In this document: piece by piece, positions 26,063-39,772 of the stretch
How the letters are laid out: the number at the start of each line of letters is the position of its first letter
Position numbering within the stretch: the first letter of the stretch is position 1
Assembly (NCBI GenBank): GCA_963070105.1
Contig: OY718808.1
Coordinates: 1-64,000 of the forward strand
Length of the DNA stretch: 64,000 nt
Origin: Litomosoides sigmodontis
Lineage: Eukaryota > Nematoda > Chromadorea > Rhabditida > Onchocercidae
Reading direction: 5' to 3'
Position numbers and translations under genes: made by a program
The notes under the pieces: generated by a model
The model's input: the letters and a program-made list of their open reading frames with translations, nothing else
Told to the model about the DNA's origin: nothing
Database searches by the model: none

Positions 26063-26515
26063 TTCTACTACTGCTTTGGAAAATAAATGGACTTGATGGC
26101 AAGGCAAGGTGCTTCTCCTCACACTTCTCAGCTATCTCACTATCTCTCATTAAGGAGGAGTAGTTGGAATAATCAACGCTCTTATCAACCCGTTCCACGA
26201 CGAATCAGGAAGGGACAGTGAAAGTGACCAGTAGAAAGGCGCTATTTCCACCAACCACCGGTCGCCTCCTCTCAAGTTCGGCTCGCACACTTTGCACTTC
26301 ATTCCTGTTTTATTGAAATTTTCAGTTAATCCGAATTGACTGTAAAATTCTCAAGCTTTTGCATCTCTCCTCCTCTCCTATCCATCAAGGTGTTATTGCT
26401 CTTAAAGTTGTGCCCGACCTAATAGGATACTAACGCGGAGATGTAATTTTTTTTAATACATTTTTGTGATAGCTTTATCTTCTTTCTCTCCTTCTCCCTT
26501 TTTTGCTTTTGCATT
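26063..26515. repeat. rDNA spacer block beta, centromere-side copy
   Basis: This copy is nearly colinear with 16741-17150 and contains CAGTGAAAGTGACCAGTAG and CCCGACCTAATAGGATACTA. It carries small insertions (for example near 26118-26160) relative to the other copy. Confidence 0.82.
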
Positions 26516-26700
26516 AATTTAACACCAAATACTAATTGTGTTTGAAATTTCAAAAATTATTGTCATTGTTTTTTTTCCCATTAAATGCATTCCAATTATC
26601 TCATTTTAATTTCAGAATTGAAAATAAAACAAAACAAAACGATTAGGCGCATTTTGGGGATGGTTGCATCATTGATGACGATAAGAATTAATAATAAATA
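26516..26700. repeat. rDNA spacer block alpha (first half), inner edge of rDNA
   Basis: TACTAATTGTGTTTGAAATT and GATTAGGCGCATTTTGGGGA match the first half of alpha copies A and B. Similarity stops near 26700. This is the boundary between rDNA spacer and unique chromosomal DNA. Confidence 0.78.
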
Positions 26701-27185
26701 GTGGTATGTTTGGAATTCGTTGTAAAATCCAACCAGTCTACTTCCAGAAAATTAAATCCAATGCTTATTGAATTGCTGCTTACTTGATTCGAACGAGTGA
26801 TTATAATGGATGAAGAATGCAGTGATAATTTCGTATTAGCAGGCCAAATATGTTGCTACACAAGCAATGTAAAAGTAGAAAAAAGTCACGTTACTTCTAA
26901 TGAAATTTGAATAGACTAAGTAATTTCATGAAACTAAATTTCTTCCTGCTGTTGTATGTGTTTTGGCACTGTTTGCCTTGCTGCGCGTTCTTCAGTGTTA
27001 AGAAGCAATGCGATGGGTCGGCAGCTACATTTATTTGAAAACCGAAATTTAAGGTCAATTTAAGCAATAATAAAAGAGCTTGCATTGATTGAATTCAAAT
27101 TAAAATCGTTCAATAGGTTGCTCTATGAAACGGATGGCTAGATGGAACACACAAGCTTCGAGAATTATGAGAAAGCAGTTGTTCA

Positions 27186-28320
27186 CTACCGTAATGGCTT
27201 GAAAAGAAGCTGTATGGAATCGGTGCTGTCGTCACACTGGAAGATCTGTTGTCCTCGGTCGTCAAGCCATTCAGCGTGCCTCACCTCATGAATCATCTCA
27301 TATCCAATTTTTTTGAACAGCTACAAATTAGCATCTTCAATTACATGGAATGGTGACGGAAGGTAAATGTTGAGGAGCAACAAGCGAGAATAGAAAAATA
27401 CCAATTGTGATTTAAACGAGGATGCTTCCGCAACACAACCCTGACAACCCATTTGTCTAACTTCATCCAACTTGTAGCAAAGCAATTTCTCAGCGAATCC
27501 ACGTCTGGTGTAATCTTTTTGAACCGAAATGATAGACCAGAGCAGGACGCGCTTTAATTGCGGATTAATGAGCGTCCAAATCTGGAAACAAGGTATTGTT
27601 AGAGGACGTTTGAGAGGAGTATATGATGTGGTAGAAGGAAGTACAAATCTACAAGCCTTGCTCTCCAGTTCCGTAAGAATATCTACGATAATCTGCGCCT
27701 TCGGACAATATCTCTTTGCTTTCGTCGTGCTACCGTCGCTTGCCGCATTTTTATCCGAAATTGACGCCTGGTTGTGCTGGAAGGGTGTTTTTAGCAGTGA
27801 CAAGTGGTGCAACGCATATGCCTGGTTGGAGTAGATGAGATAAGATGGATGATAAGAGAACATGCCTGATTCTGGTGCTCTTCCTCCGATCGATCCAGTA
27901 TTGCAGCTAACCTAAGTGCAGCAATTTCTCCACCGGGCGCGCGTAGTACATATGATAATGAAGAGGCAATCCCATGATTTACCAAATCTACTAACCACTG
28001 CTTCAGAACGTTGTTCTTTGTAAATTAGTAGTGATTGGATGGTGGATGAGGAGAGCGCTTGCTACTCTCAAAATCAATTAAGAACGAAGTCCACAGTTCG
28101 ATACATTACCATCAGTAATGACCGGCCAGCAAGCAAACATGCGAAAATATACGATAAACTAACCACCGAAGAGCTCATCCGAATCTGCAGCATTTAGACT
28201 GACGGACTTATTCAACGGTTCATTGTACAAGAAATCTGCTAGCAAAAATTTCTTCACTTCGTCGAAATCAGCTTGCGTGACACAATGTATTGATAACTCT
28301 TTAAAATCTGTTTCCGCCAT
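27186..28320 (-). CDS. GNAT-family N-acetyltransferase, arylalkylamine N-acetyltransferase-like
   Basis: Five minus-strand exons join in frame: 28320-28164, 27990-27866, 27692-27657, 27581-27402 and 27320-27186, giving about 210 aa. The start MAETDFKELSIHC is the only ATG opening the frame. Residues 1-52 carry a LNKS-type motif seen after the first strand of insect AANAT-like enzymes. The acetyl-CoA loop is ISVQKDYTRRGFAEKLL, matching the GNAT motif A pattern R-x-x-G-x-A/G. The last exon has LFKKIGYEMIHEV, like the family's LFEKLGFEVV. Such enzymes transfer an acetyl group from acetyl-CoA to biogenic amines or related substrates in the cytosol; the actual substrate cannot be told. Introns 2 and 3 keep the frame only with GC donors (GCATGT, GCTTGT). 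It is the protein gene closest to the telomere, about 0.5 kb from rDNA spacer. Confidence 0.88.
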
Positions 28321-31300
28321 AATCTGAAGTCAGAAGTTGAAATCACTGGATTGAAATCATGGTCATTTATTCGTACGTGAAATGGATCTATGAGGTGGTG
28401 CTAAGACGAAGCAGTTCAGCTGAACCGCTGATGAAAGTGAGAAGCAGTAATGAAGAGATATTCTTAACGGATATATCAAACGTTCCGGTGATATCCAAAC
28501 AAAGAATTGATGCCACAGAGCTGCAGGCTTAATCAAAATCTGGCGACGCCGCTATATGCAGTGAAAGCATCTGAAGGTGTGGACATTTCATAGCAATGTT
28601 TTTTGATGAATGCTGATGAGTGGGACGGTTTTGCAAATGATGATGATGGGAGTGGATGATTATCAATCTACAGCTAATTCTAAAGATCAATTTCCGAAGT
28701 GGTATCCGTTGAGAAGGTGTGGAAAGTGAGTCGAATCAAACGTCACTAAATAGTGAGAGATTAACTCGCAAATTTTAAATCCCAACGAACGAGTTAGTGA
28801 AGCTGAATGCAAAAGGGAGCAACCAGATCCATGGATTCCGCCAACTTCACTTAATCCCCTTCTTCAACTTAAACCAATCCCGTCATTTCCCACATAAAAT
28901 TGCCTTTAGAGTGAAAAGAGCAAAGCAACAGCGAAAACAATTTTATCCTTTCTCCCGAAGGACCGCTGTAGGCGTGAGAATGCAATACGTAAATTGGTTT
29001 CTCTTTCGATGTGTTTAAAAACCTCAAAATCTTTCAAATTTGTGGAATTTGGTTGGCTTTTGAACGCTAAAAAATACTTTCCAGAGAGGAGCTAACATAG
29101 ATAGATGGTGATAAATTAAATTGCCTTCATTTGCAAACGCAGAGAATAAATCGACAATTTAATCACAATACCGCGTTTCATTTGATCTAAGTAGGAGTAA
29201 AACGGCTTGGCAAAACTCCATTCCCCTAAAGATTCCTACACTTTTATCGTTTTATAAATCCACCTGAGTTCGACAGCGATGCTGATCTGTTGTGCAGAGC
29301 AGCTTTGGTAGTCGACATGCAGCATATTTTTGAATCACTGTTAGTCTCATGTGAGCACGAACGAGCAGCTAACAGATGAAACGTGGCATCCGACGACGTT
29401 AATGCCTAACCACTCACCACCAGACTCCTAACACTACACTCAAGTAATAGCAAGTGAAGTTCGTGCCGAAGACAGTTCTGGGCAAGTGGAATTCAACTGA
29501 ACCCTGTTACATCACACTGAAGAGTTCATGTGCACTGCAAGCCTGATTAAAAATCACAGCAGCACCAGGTGCTCTGTGATCAGCCTTTAACCGTCAAACA
29601 GTGTGGATCTTGGCATTCTCGCGTGAAGTAAAGCTGCATGCCTCACGAAGTTCGGCATGAAGAATGCATACCCAACGATATGATGACCCTGGTGTTTTGA
29701 AAGTCAAAGGAGGTGGACATGGAATAAGGTGGGGAAAGTGTCATACAGGGAAATATTCTCGCGCGACACGGACCTATGGCTGGAAGTTCTTGTGACACTT
29801 GGCAGAGATGTCCCTCTACTACTTCTCTTTGAGTTGCTCATTGCTTGTACTGAGGAATGATTGTGATTACTGAAGCTGTAGCAGCTACAGAGAATGATCG
29901 CTCCAAGGGGACACTACTTCTGCAACGTGAAGAAGCAAAAATGATCACGCACACCTCCTATACTCTGTGCAAATGATACCTAAAATTGAAAAAGTGAAGA
30001 AGAGAGGATAGGGCGCGTCTCAAGATAGGGATTACGTAACAGGGATTACGCGGAGTCTGAGAGTGCGGAGTCTGTGCGGGAACGAAATTTGAAGAGAGAA
30101 ATGAGACAAACTGTGATGGAAGAGAGGCGCATTACGAGTGCTCAGCTCAGTTCCGGTAGGGAACTAATGAAGGGAGTACGGAGACGTGTTGTTGTTTACG
30201 GCAGAATTCTTAAAAAGTGTGTGGAATTGGTGAAGAGTTGATGGAGAATGTTGAAAGGTGAGAAGTGAGACTGACGTGGTAAAGACAGACTGACGTGTAC
30301 TGGTAACTTGAATGAGGAAATAATGAATGATTGAAGAGTCAATCATTCAGTCGGTTATCCTGCTTCCCGCACATGAACAGAGAGGGAGAGGAGGAGGGAG
30401 CAAGACAGGAGGACAGTCTCGAGGTGCTGGAACCATATTTGATTTGATGGACCAGTTCTCGCTCAATAGGACAAGGCAGTGCGCATCTGCATATCGTTCA
30501 GGATAACGAGGAAGAGTTCATCAATGCTTTTGCCCTGTGTTGTAGCAATAAGCCTGTTCATTCTTCATCCACAGATGCACACGCGCGTCTAGTAAACATC
30601 TTACTGAACTGAACAGAGCAAGCAAGGCAGGAGGAATGGAATTCCCGAGGAAAAGAGGAGTGGAGCCAACCTGAAACTACCACTTCCCAATACGCACTCC
30701 CCCGCAACCAGCCACTTACTGGTGTAGGTGAAGTACGTGAGTAAGTGTTGGTGATGGGAGAATGAATAATAGTGCAATAATGCACCATCAGTTGCGGCAG
30801 CAGCACAACAGCGCAGCGCAGCGCAGCAGCAGCAGCAGCAGCAGCAGCAGGACACAGACGTCGTCACATGTCATCATCCATCGTCTCTCCTTTCTGCCAC
30901 TTCCTGTCACATGACGAAACGACTAGTTGTTCCACGGTCGGTCATTACCGCTCACTTTTTCGAAAACACGCCCGCCACAGTTTCAGCTGCTCCTTTCTCC
31001 CTCAACCGGTTGCTTCTGCTTCTCTCCTTCTCGCAACTGCTCCCTGCAATTGCTGCTGCTGTTACTGTAGAACGGAAGAAGCTCATTTCACGAACGGTGG
31101 GCATTTCTCTTCTCAGCTATTCCCACTCTCTTTCTACGTCACACGAGCTACAAACACTCATTTCACGCAGAGAGAAATTGCGCTTGCTAAATTTTAGAAA
31201 GTTTTGCAGGTCACATTTAAATTTAACACAGGTACAGGTCAATTTAAAGTTTAATAAATTACACGTCACACGCTAATGTTCATGTTCAGCTAATACTTCC

Positions 31301-32800
31301 GCTGTGGTAATCAGATTTTCCCACACATCGCCGCTCTTTCCTTCGTCCTTCTCCATAAACCACTTTCTCTCGACGTCGATTCAGCAAATGGAAAGTTCAC
31401 CTTGTGAGAGTGCTTTTGGCACGTGAAATTGTTGGAATGTTTTACACATGAAAGGGTGCTTGCTATAGACGTAAGCATAAACTTTCAACAAACTCTGCCC
31501 TCTGATGTTATCTGACCACTACTGCATGCGTCCTTCGGATAGTGAGAGTGAGAGAGGTCAGGATTAGAGCGGGCAATTCATGCTAGCTAGCCGGTCGCAC
31601 AAGAACAGAAGCTACCTGTCGTTTTCCAGTGGCTTGTTAGTAGTAGGACTTGGTGAACTGATTGAGCAAGAGCGAACTGGAACAAGAGTAGAGTGCGCGA
31701 TGCGAAGTTGCGAGATGAAGGAGACGGCGCTCCAAACCGACCGAGCCTCAAGCTACTTCAATTACTGAAGATGAAGGGGAAATATTAGCAGATACTACGC
31801 TTCTTTAAGTGTAACAAATCGCCGTACGAAAGTGGAGAAGTGGAGCTGTAGGCGATTGCGGTAAAGTGAGAGTTTGAGAGCAACCGTGGAGCATAACACT
31901 GCAAGCTTTCTGTTCTGTCGGAATGTGGGCACGAGACTATCGACCAGGTCACATTCTGTCTACAAACGATTTGCATAGTTGTAGTGGTAGTGGACGAACT
32001 GTCCTCCGCCTCCAACCTCCACCCTCTTCCATGTTTGTACAAACGGAAGCCATCCTCGCATTACTCATTTCAAAGTGCAGCACGTGAGATGGAAGTGGGT
32101 GAGCGGGGTGAAAGTTGTGAAGTGATGATGTTGCACTGACGTGACAACAGCAGTCACTACTACTGCACCTGAGGAAGAGTTGTAGTTGCGTGAGAAGAAT
32201 TCTCATGAAACTTGCGCTGTTCCCCCCCCGTAATGTAGTGGGCGCTTTGGCTCCTTCCTTCAACATAGCGCCAAACATTTAACTCTGACTACAATGCATT
32301 CCCGTTGTGAATGACACTGGCACTTCCTAGCTCTGAATCACATCAGCAGTCTCTGGCACTGCTTACCTGACCTGAAACTGACGCGAAACTACCTCACGCA
32401 AATATAGCGTTAGAAGAGATGAAGTGATTCTCATGTGGAATGGTGAAGCTATGGTAATTACATTCGCATTGTCTGTCTGTTTGATTTGTTTCCAGGTGTC
32501 GCAGTGCACAGTTAGATTGGACGTGGGTGTTACGAGTAAGATTCGGTTAAATATATGCGGAAGTTGCTCAGTGAACTCCTCTGAGTAACCTCGTACTCGT
32601 ACCATGCTCTTCTGCTCCACGGTTGTTGGTATCAGTTTCGTGCAATCGAAACTAAGCTAATGTCTAACCTAATAGCTTTCGAGCGTAAGAAACGCTTTTC
32701 CGCTATGTAGCAGTAGCAGTCTTACCAAACATGTTAACATAAGTGGTACTATTCGAAGAGCATATATCCTAACATCTTTAATTTATTTCAACTTTTTTGC
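28321..32800. other. Intergenic region, no gene recognised
   Basis: About 4.5 kb with only short ORFs. Overlapping ORFs of 109 and 121 codons at 30868-31276 resemble no family and have low-complexity Ser/Cys/Leu content. Small duplications occur near 30030-30075 (GGGATTACG; GCGGAGTCTG). It may hold the promoter and 5' UTR of the AP-2 sigma gene downstream. Confidence 0.5.
30812..30850. repeat. CAG/GCGCA trinucleotide-type microsatellite
   Basis: GCGCA units grade into about nine CAG units. It is not within any recognised coding exon; the overlapping poly-Cys ORF on the minus strand is a by-product. Confidence 0.85.
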
Positions 32801-32803
32801 AGA
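32801..32803 (+). promoter_or_regulatory. Candidate splice acceptor in the AP-2 sigma 5' leader
   Basis: TTTCAACTTTTTTGCAG precedes 32803 and lies 66 bp upstream of the AP-2 sigma ATG, with no ATG in between. It is a strong 3' splice site. It could end a 5' UTR intron or, as in many nematode genes, receive a trans-spliced leader. The sequence cannot tell which. Confidence 0.5.
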
Positions 32804-32868
32804 AAATTTGCTGTTGATTCGGAACGTCGAAGAGTGTCAATAATTGTGGCGTCTGATTTGGTGGCGGA

Positions 32869-33906
32869 ATGATACGATTTATTCTTATCCAAAACCGTGC
32901 GGGCAAAACTCGGTTGGCCAAGTGGTACATGAGCTTCGATAACGATGAAAAACAGAAACTGATTGAGGAAGTGCATGCTTGTGTAACGGTACGAGATGCT
33001 AAGCACACGAATTTCGTGGAGGTATTTTTCTCTCTCGCTCTCTAAGTCTGGTATATCCCAGTTAGTTTGAACTCGTAAAAAGTTGTCTAGCGAAGAATAT
33101 TATGATTGAAAATTTACAAAACATAGTTCGCCGGCTTTGCCAAGGAATAGCAGTTTTATTGAGAGAAAGGGAATGATATTTGTTTCTGATCTCCTCTGTG
33201 AGATTCCTGTTTTTGGAATACTCGTATGCTTTCAGTTCCGGAATTTCAAAATCGTCTACCGGCGTTACGCGGGCTTGTATTTTTGCATTTGTGTCGATAT
33301 ACTAGACAATAATTTGTATTATCTGGAAGCAATACACAATTTTGTGGAAGTGTTAAATGAATACTTTCATAATGTCTGCGAACTCGATCTAGTCTTCAAT
33401 TTTTACAAGGTACATATTTCTTTTGTTTCTTCTCTTCCCTGCTCATTATTTGCGTACAAAGTTTAAAAATGAAAGGAATCACACGGTTTAAAATAATACT
33501 CATCTTTTAAGTATATTACGAGATATATTCTTCAAAATTTCTTGTGCTGCGGTGTTGCGCGGACTTGTGCAAATAGCTTGAAAGAGAATTGTAAATTCTG
33601 TGTTGTATTTCAGTAGATTTCACTAAGTACTTGTGCTGTGCACCCTAGCAGTGGTTGCGATGTTTGAATCGATGAATTTCTACCTCATTGATTTTCATTT
33701 TATTTTAGTTGTTCAGTTTTTAGTAATCATACTTCGCTGGGCATATTCAGTTATCGATGCGCTTTTTCAGCAAAATGTTGGTTTTTTTTTCAATTTTATT
33801 TTAGGTTTATACAGTTGTGGACGAGATGTTTTTAGCTGGTGAAATACGTGAAACTTCGCAAACTAAAGTGTTAAAGCAGTTGCTTATGCTTTCATCCTTG
33901 GAGTAA
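32869..33906 (+). CDS. aps-2: AP-2 complex subunit sigma (clathrin adaptor small chain)
   Basis: Exons 32869-33021, 33236-33409 and 33805-33906 encode 51 + 58 + 33 = 142 aa, exactly the animal AP-2 sigma length. The protein opens [20 protein letters not shown] and contains [33 protein letters not shown] and [20 protein letters not shown], all hallmark stretches of sigma-2. Both introns are phase 0 with GT-AG ends (GTATTT, GTACAT donors). Sigma-2 forms the small core chain of AP-2, which links clathrin to cargo and PI(4,5)P2 at the plasma membrane, and binds the [D/E]xxxL[L/I] sorting signal. Differences from vertebrates are few (for example MSF for MQF near residue 21). The gene is complete and almost certainly functional. 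The symbol follows the C. elegans orthologue. Confidence 0.98.
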
Positions 33907-36900
33907 TCGAATTGTCTCTTATGTAAGTTTTTATTAATATCTTAATGTAACGAAAACTGCAAGTAACATTTCGCAGTTATTTGTTCATGAGTCATGAGTA
34001 ACTTAAATATTTGGATACCGTCTGAATTATTGTCCTTTTTTTCACTTATGTTGCAGTGTCTGCTGCCATGTTGCCAATAAGTGAAATTGATATGGAATGC
34101 TAAAACCTTTTCATATTTGTTTTCACTATGTTGTATCATACATGGATCAGTATAGCTGCTGCATTGACATGGAAGAGCCACAGTTTGCATTTTATCAGCA
34201 AGTTTAAATAATGCGTTGTTTTTTGCAGGTTTGCAATCCATATACATACTAGGTGATTGTTATGGTTCGTGAGGAAGGTGTGTGGTTTATTTTTCTGAAC
34301 CTTCCTCAAACTAAATTTTTTATTGATGTGATGCTTTCATTTAACGGAAAAGGATGGCGTAGTTTTTATCTTATGTTATAAATCTTTGAAATGTAGCGAG
34401 TGCATAGTACAAAAAGAGTGTTTTGAAAATTGATATGATTTTTCCTGTGTTTTACATCAATTTGATGTGGGATTCCTAAAGAAATTTTTTATTAATATTA
34501 AATGTTTTGCAACGTGTGCAGATGGAATTCAGCTTAAATCACGTAATCTCGAACAAGATGGATACCCGCTAATAATCAATTGTCTGTTTATTAGTTTTTT
34601 TTTCTTTGTTTTCTCTCTTTTTATAATATTCTATCATATCTCAGCTGTTGTTACGAGGATGAAGTACTACGTCTTCCGTTATCGTTGGTGAAATTTGTCC
34701 TTAAGTACTAGACACTTCATTTATTTAGTAACTGGTTTTTAAAATTCATTCATCTAGACTCTGTATCATATCACGATCTTTTACTGTTAAGCTGTACAAG
34801 TGAGTTTGCAAGTAACAAGTAGATGGTATATGCGAACTGAAACAGCTGAAACAGCTGACTTGTAAACGATTCCTATTTCCTTAATATAATTATCATTCGT
34901 GGTAAGCGTAGGTTTGGAATATAAATATGAGAAAATATGATTGCTGATAATAAGTGTGCAGTCAGTGTGGCTGTTGAAAGTTGATGATTTCGCTTTTATT
35001 ATATTCTAGAAGTTCCTCCTGTTTTTTGTGTGGCATGGGAGTTATAATTTTTTTTAAAAAATTTTAGTGGCATTTGATAATAATCGGATCTTGAATTGAC
35101 AGCGATCATGTTGGTTGCTGTGAACTTGGGGTGATTTCTTTCACTTAGTTCGGTCTCGCTTACTTATTTAGTCAAATAATTTCTTGATGCTGATTATGTG
35201 ACCTGACCATTTGCATGTAATTTTAGAATAAAAATGGTATTCTGGCAGTACTGGTGCACTCATTATATTAGTTTTTGCCTACCTTGATGAATACTGCTAG
35301 CAAATACATTTCTGCAAAAATTTGTTCGTGTCATCTCAGAAGTTGAAAATGCTAACACATCTCATTCTACAGTTGTAGCTAGAGAAGAAGGTTAAAATGT
35401 GCGGTTATTGTCCGCCTCGTCTTCCCACGTGTTCTTAGTTCGGTTAGATAGAGAAGACCTTCTTTAAAACTGTGGTGGAAGCCATAAGCGCACACCATAT
35501 TGAGTGTGGAAGATTTTCTGCGTCAAAGAATTGCTGAAGGAAACATTCAAGTGTTTGTCGCATAGCAGAGACCTCGAAATTTTCACTTACAGACATGAAG
35601 GCGTTGAGAGTGTTCTTAGGACTTGGCTGTATTTCGTGATTTTTTATAATCTCCGGTTTGAATGGGCAAAGAAGGGTGGGGGAATAAAGGACGTTCTGTT
35701 TCGGGGTGAAGTTGCGATCTGCACATGTGGACTACTGGAGGTCAGTTTTATGTTGGCGTGTACAGTAGAGGAGACAGTTCGGCAGCTTCCGGTACTGCCA
35801 AACATTTCAAGTAATTGTACAGTTTATCTCTGAAAAAAGTGCAATGCTTGCTGTAGTGCGATGCCAGCCTAAAATTTGCTAGATTTGCCGATGGACTGAA
35901 TTGGAAAGGATGAAAAGAGTTGCGCTTTTGGAGCTGCATAGAGCGGGGAGTAGCCGGTGATAAGTTATCCGGTTTTACCCTTCAAGTCTGTCCATTTCCA
36001 AGACTGTCTATGCTACTTACTACTGGAGTGGAATCTCTTGTGTAATGCAGAACTGAGTGAATCCTTGAAATTAGTTGTGTGGGAACCTTTGAAATGTGTC
36101 TGAGGATCTGGATGGATGATTTCTCTGAGTGGGAGTGTGAAATGCAGAGATGAACTGAAATGAAGTGAGTGATAGTAACAGCATAGTCGTCAGGCGGTCT
36201 ATCCAACCTTTCACTGACCTTCGGTGGTTGTACAAGCACTATTCTATATATATATATGAAAGGGCTTTTTTTCAACTTGTTCTCGACCGGAGCACAAGAG
36301 AGAAAAAGCCCGGATTGAGAGCTGCATTGAGAATCGTAACTGCCCACATGTGGCTGGGTGGCCGGCATTTCTGAAAATATCATTTCGGTGAAATTCATTC
36401 GAACAACAAGATAGTGCGATGTTTCTTGCCTTTGATCGAAAGGACTGCTTTGTTTCGTGGAGTTCATAAGAGAAATCGAACAGATGAAAAAACCGGTGAT
36501 ATGGAAAGGAGGGCAGGTGAGGAATAAAAGAGGGTAAAGGGATTGGTCAGATGCTGCTGACTAGTGCTGCTCTCCACCGCTTGCTTTCTTTAATCCGTTC
36601 TTCCTGTGAAAATTGAGTGCTTTTAGCTGAAGTTGCAGGCAGTCCAGAGAAGGGAAAGAAGTGGGGAGCACTATAGCGTGCAAACGTGGTGCTATTTATT
36701 TTGATTCTAGTTTATCTCGAATGTGACAACTGTGTCAACTCAACCATGCTTACAGTGGGAGCTGGGAGGTGGGAGGTGTGGTGGGGTTGGTGCGGAACCT
36801 CACCACACATTGTGCAAGATGAAGTGTCGCGGACTGCTCTCCACACCTGTAAACAACTTCCAGCTATGCCTGACCTCTTCTGTAGCTGGACAAATTGATC

Positions 36901-37405
36901 TAGCAGCTCACTTGGGCTGCCGCAACAGTGCCCGAGAGTGACGTGATGGATGTCGCGTCGCCGACAGAAGCAGACTTTGCTAGCCGCTTAACCACTGCTT
37001 ATTTTACTCCTCCATTTGTCCGCTAAGCTGACGAAAATCATTTGAAGTGTGATTTAATTACAACTGAAAAGGCAGTCCTTGCGTTTCTCAAAGGTAGATC
37101 GAATCTGGACGAAAGTTAGCTAGACGATTGTTTGTTGTGAACAGGTACCTACCTGCTCAGTTCTTCTCTTTTCACTGCGCGCTGGTAGTGGATGGGGAGA
37201 GAGAGAGAGAGAGCGGAGCGAATCGAGAAGGTAAAGCTCACGAGTCCAGCTATGCCGACATTCCACTCCATATTTCCCAGTTATAGCATAATAATTAGTG
37301 CCCTTTATTATTAGCACTATTAGTAGTAGTGGCGGTAATAATAATATTAACAATAACATTAATAATAAATGAATTACTATTAAAATAATAATTATTGCTT
37401 ATTAC
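33907..37405. other. Intergenic region, no gene recognised
   Basis: Probable AP-2 sigma 3' UTR at the left, then about 3 kb of AT-rich DNA with ORFs of up to 161 codons (35982-36467, minus) that match no family and lack convincing splice context. A short TA run lies at 36244-36256 and a GA run at 37197-37212. Confidence 0.5.
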
Positions 37406-37892
<487 letters not shown>

Positions 37893-37970
37893 TGTTATTA
37901 TTATTATTATTGTTATTATTATTAATTGTTATTATTATTATTAATTGTTATTATAATAATTATTACAATT

Positions 37971-39124
37971 GATGTGATTGTTGAGTGCTGTCCCTGGTTG
38001 AGTGGTGGAAAAGTTTCTATTGCTAGATAGATGGTGCGGTGAGGTCGCTGTTGTAGTTTATTGACGTCGACGTACAAACGATCCATCCATCCATCCAGCT
38101 ACCTATCCACCGGTAATACGTGCCACCGCAGCCCATTTCATCTCCCTTCTCCTGCATATATGCACAAAATGCTTTTGTTGTGCTGCTCACTGACTCAAAA
38201 CAAGTTTACCGGTATTGTAAATGTGCGTGTTTTTGCCAACTTATCATTTCGGACCTGCAACATTTGCGCCTTTTGCCCGCTACACCCACAGAGAATACAC
38301 TTGAAGTGAGAAGAAGCTTCCTCCCTCCGAGGATGATTCTTCTGACTTGAAGTGCATTCTACCTTTCACTCCCCTTATCAGCGATATTTGGACTAGTCAC
38401 ACTGCTCCTGCTCGGCATTATCATCCCCTTTATTCCAGAGAACTTCCATATTTGAGTAGGTAGGTCCAAGTACATGTACTACCATTTTGCAAGGCCGTCT
38501 AAAGAGTCTTTTTTCAGAAATATCTTAAAAGCTAAATGCCGTTCTTGATAATTTTAGATGCACTTTAGGTACTAGTAGTTTCTTCCTTCCGAATACCACC
38601 ACATTATCTCTTTGGGTGCTTGATGGCATGAAATTGACTACTGCGTTCGCTGTAAAGGATATTTCATACTTTCCAGTTACCATCAATTTTACAACATCAA
38701 TGTTATTTGTAATTACTACAACAACTGCTGCCAAGTAATTGGACAGGAATCAAAATTTCGTCCTAAAATTTTGGAATTTTGAGAGGTGATGGTATCACAT
38801 TCGCTGTTTGTTGGTATTTCTGCCTTCATCAGAATGTTCATTTTGGTAAGTTTTATAACAATTAATTTAACAGCAGAAGTGCGTTGCACTGCTTAGAGCG
38901 TGCCAACATTGCACGGCAGAGCTCTCCTGAAATCTTTCAACAATTTCTTTTCCATTGTTTTGTTTTCACTTCCTCACTTTCCATTCCTGCCGAGTGTCCG
39001 AGCTCACTGCCCACTGCAGTCAAATTTCCTATCGGCCATTTTTTTCTGCTTCGCGTTCACGGGAAGGGACAGTTGTTAAATGATGAGTTAGTTCAAAGCG
39101 CGCGAATGGATAAGTGGAGGAGTG

Positions 39125-39169
<45 letters not shown>

Positions 39170-39772
39170 AGAGAAGAGGAAGCAAGCAGAATTCGTAAAA
39201 CTTGCATAAAATTTATTCATACATTTGTGCAAGTTTTGTGAATTCTTAAAGAGCGGAACTGATGGGAGCGATGCAACCGTTTCCAATTTTTCCTCATTTT
39301 CATCCGTCGTCAATTAAACAACACAAAAAATTTCATTGAATGCGTTGTTACGCAACAGGAAGCGAAAGAATTAGGAAGGAAGTGCGAATGGGTAAAAGGT
39401 AAATTAATCGCATTCATTCAGCGCTATTCTTGCTCGTTGAACGCGTGATTGCGCGGAGAGCAGAATTCGTAAATGTTGCATAAATTTATTCGCTTCTGCG
39501 GGAAAATGTTGGAAGTTGAAATAAATGTGGAAGTTCGTTACTCGACGCAGACGACAGATTGTTTTAAACGGAAGAGGAATGGCGAAACACCACTTTCACC
39601 GGTGCTCACCACTGGGGTGCTTCAGTCGAACCAAGCTGATATGAAATAGTTTCTCAAGAGTTGCACAATCTTAGATGAGCTATGAGCTAGGCACGTCTGA
39701 TCCATTTCTGCTTACAGCGTAACCATGAGCAGAATCACTTCCACCACCACCACACTTTATTGAGTGTTTCAG
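37971..39772. other. Intergenic region with a GA run and an inverted repeat
   Basis: No gene is recognised. A GA microsatellite lies at about 39135-39167. An inverted repeat and a third partial copy of its arm at 39461-39491 are described separately. Confidence 0.5.
39188..39246. repeat. 18-bp inverted repeat (hairpin-capable)
   Basis: AGAATTCGTAAAACTTGC (39188-39205) is followed, 23 bp later, by GCAAGTTTTGTGAATTCT (39229-39246). The second arm is the reverse complement of the first with two mismatches. The first arm plus its right flank, CAGAATTCGTAAAnnTTGCA, recurs at 39461. Confidence 0.8.

Noticed and set aside
30601..30867. 88-codon poly-Cys ORF on the minus strand
   Set aside because: It reads through the CAG/GCGCA microsatellite and has no conserved content.
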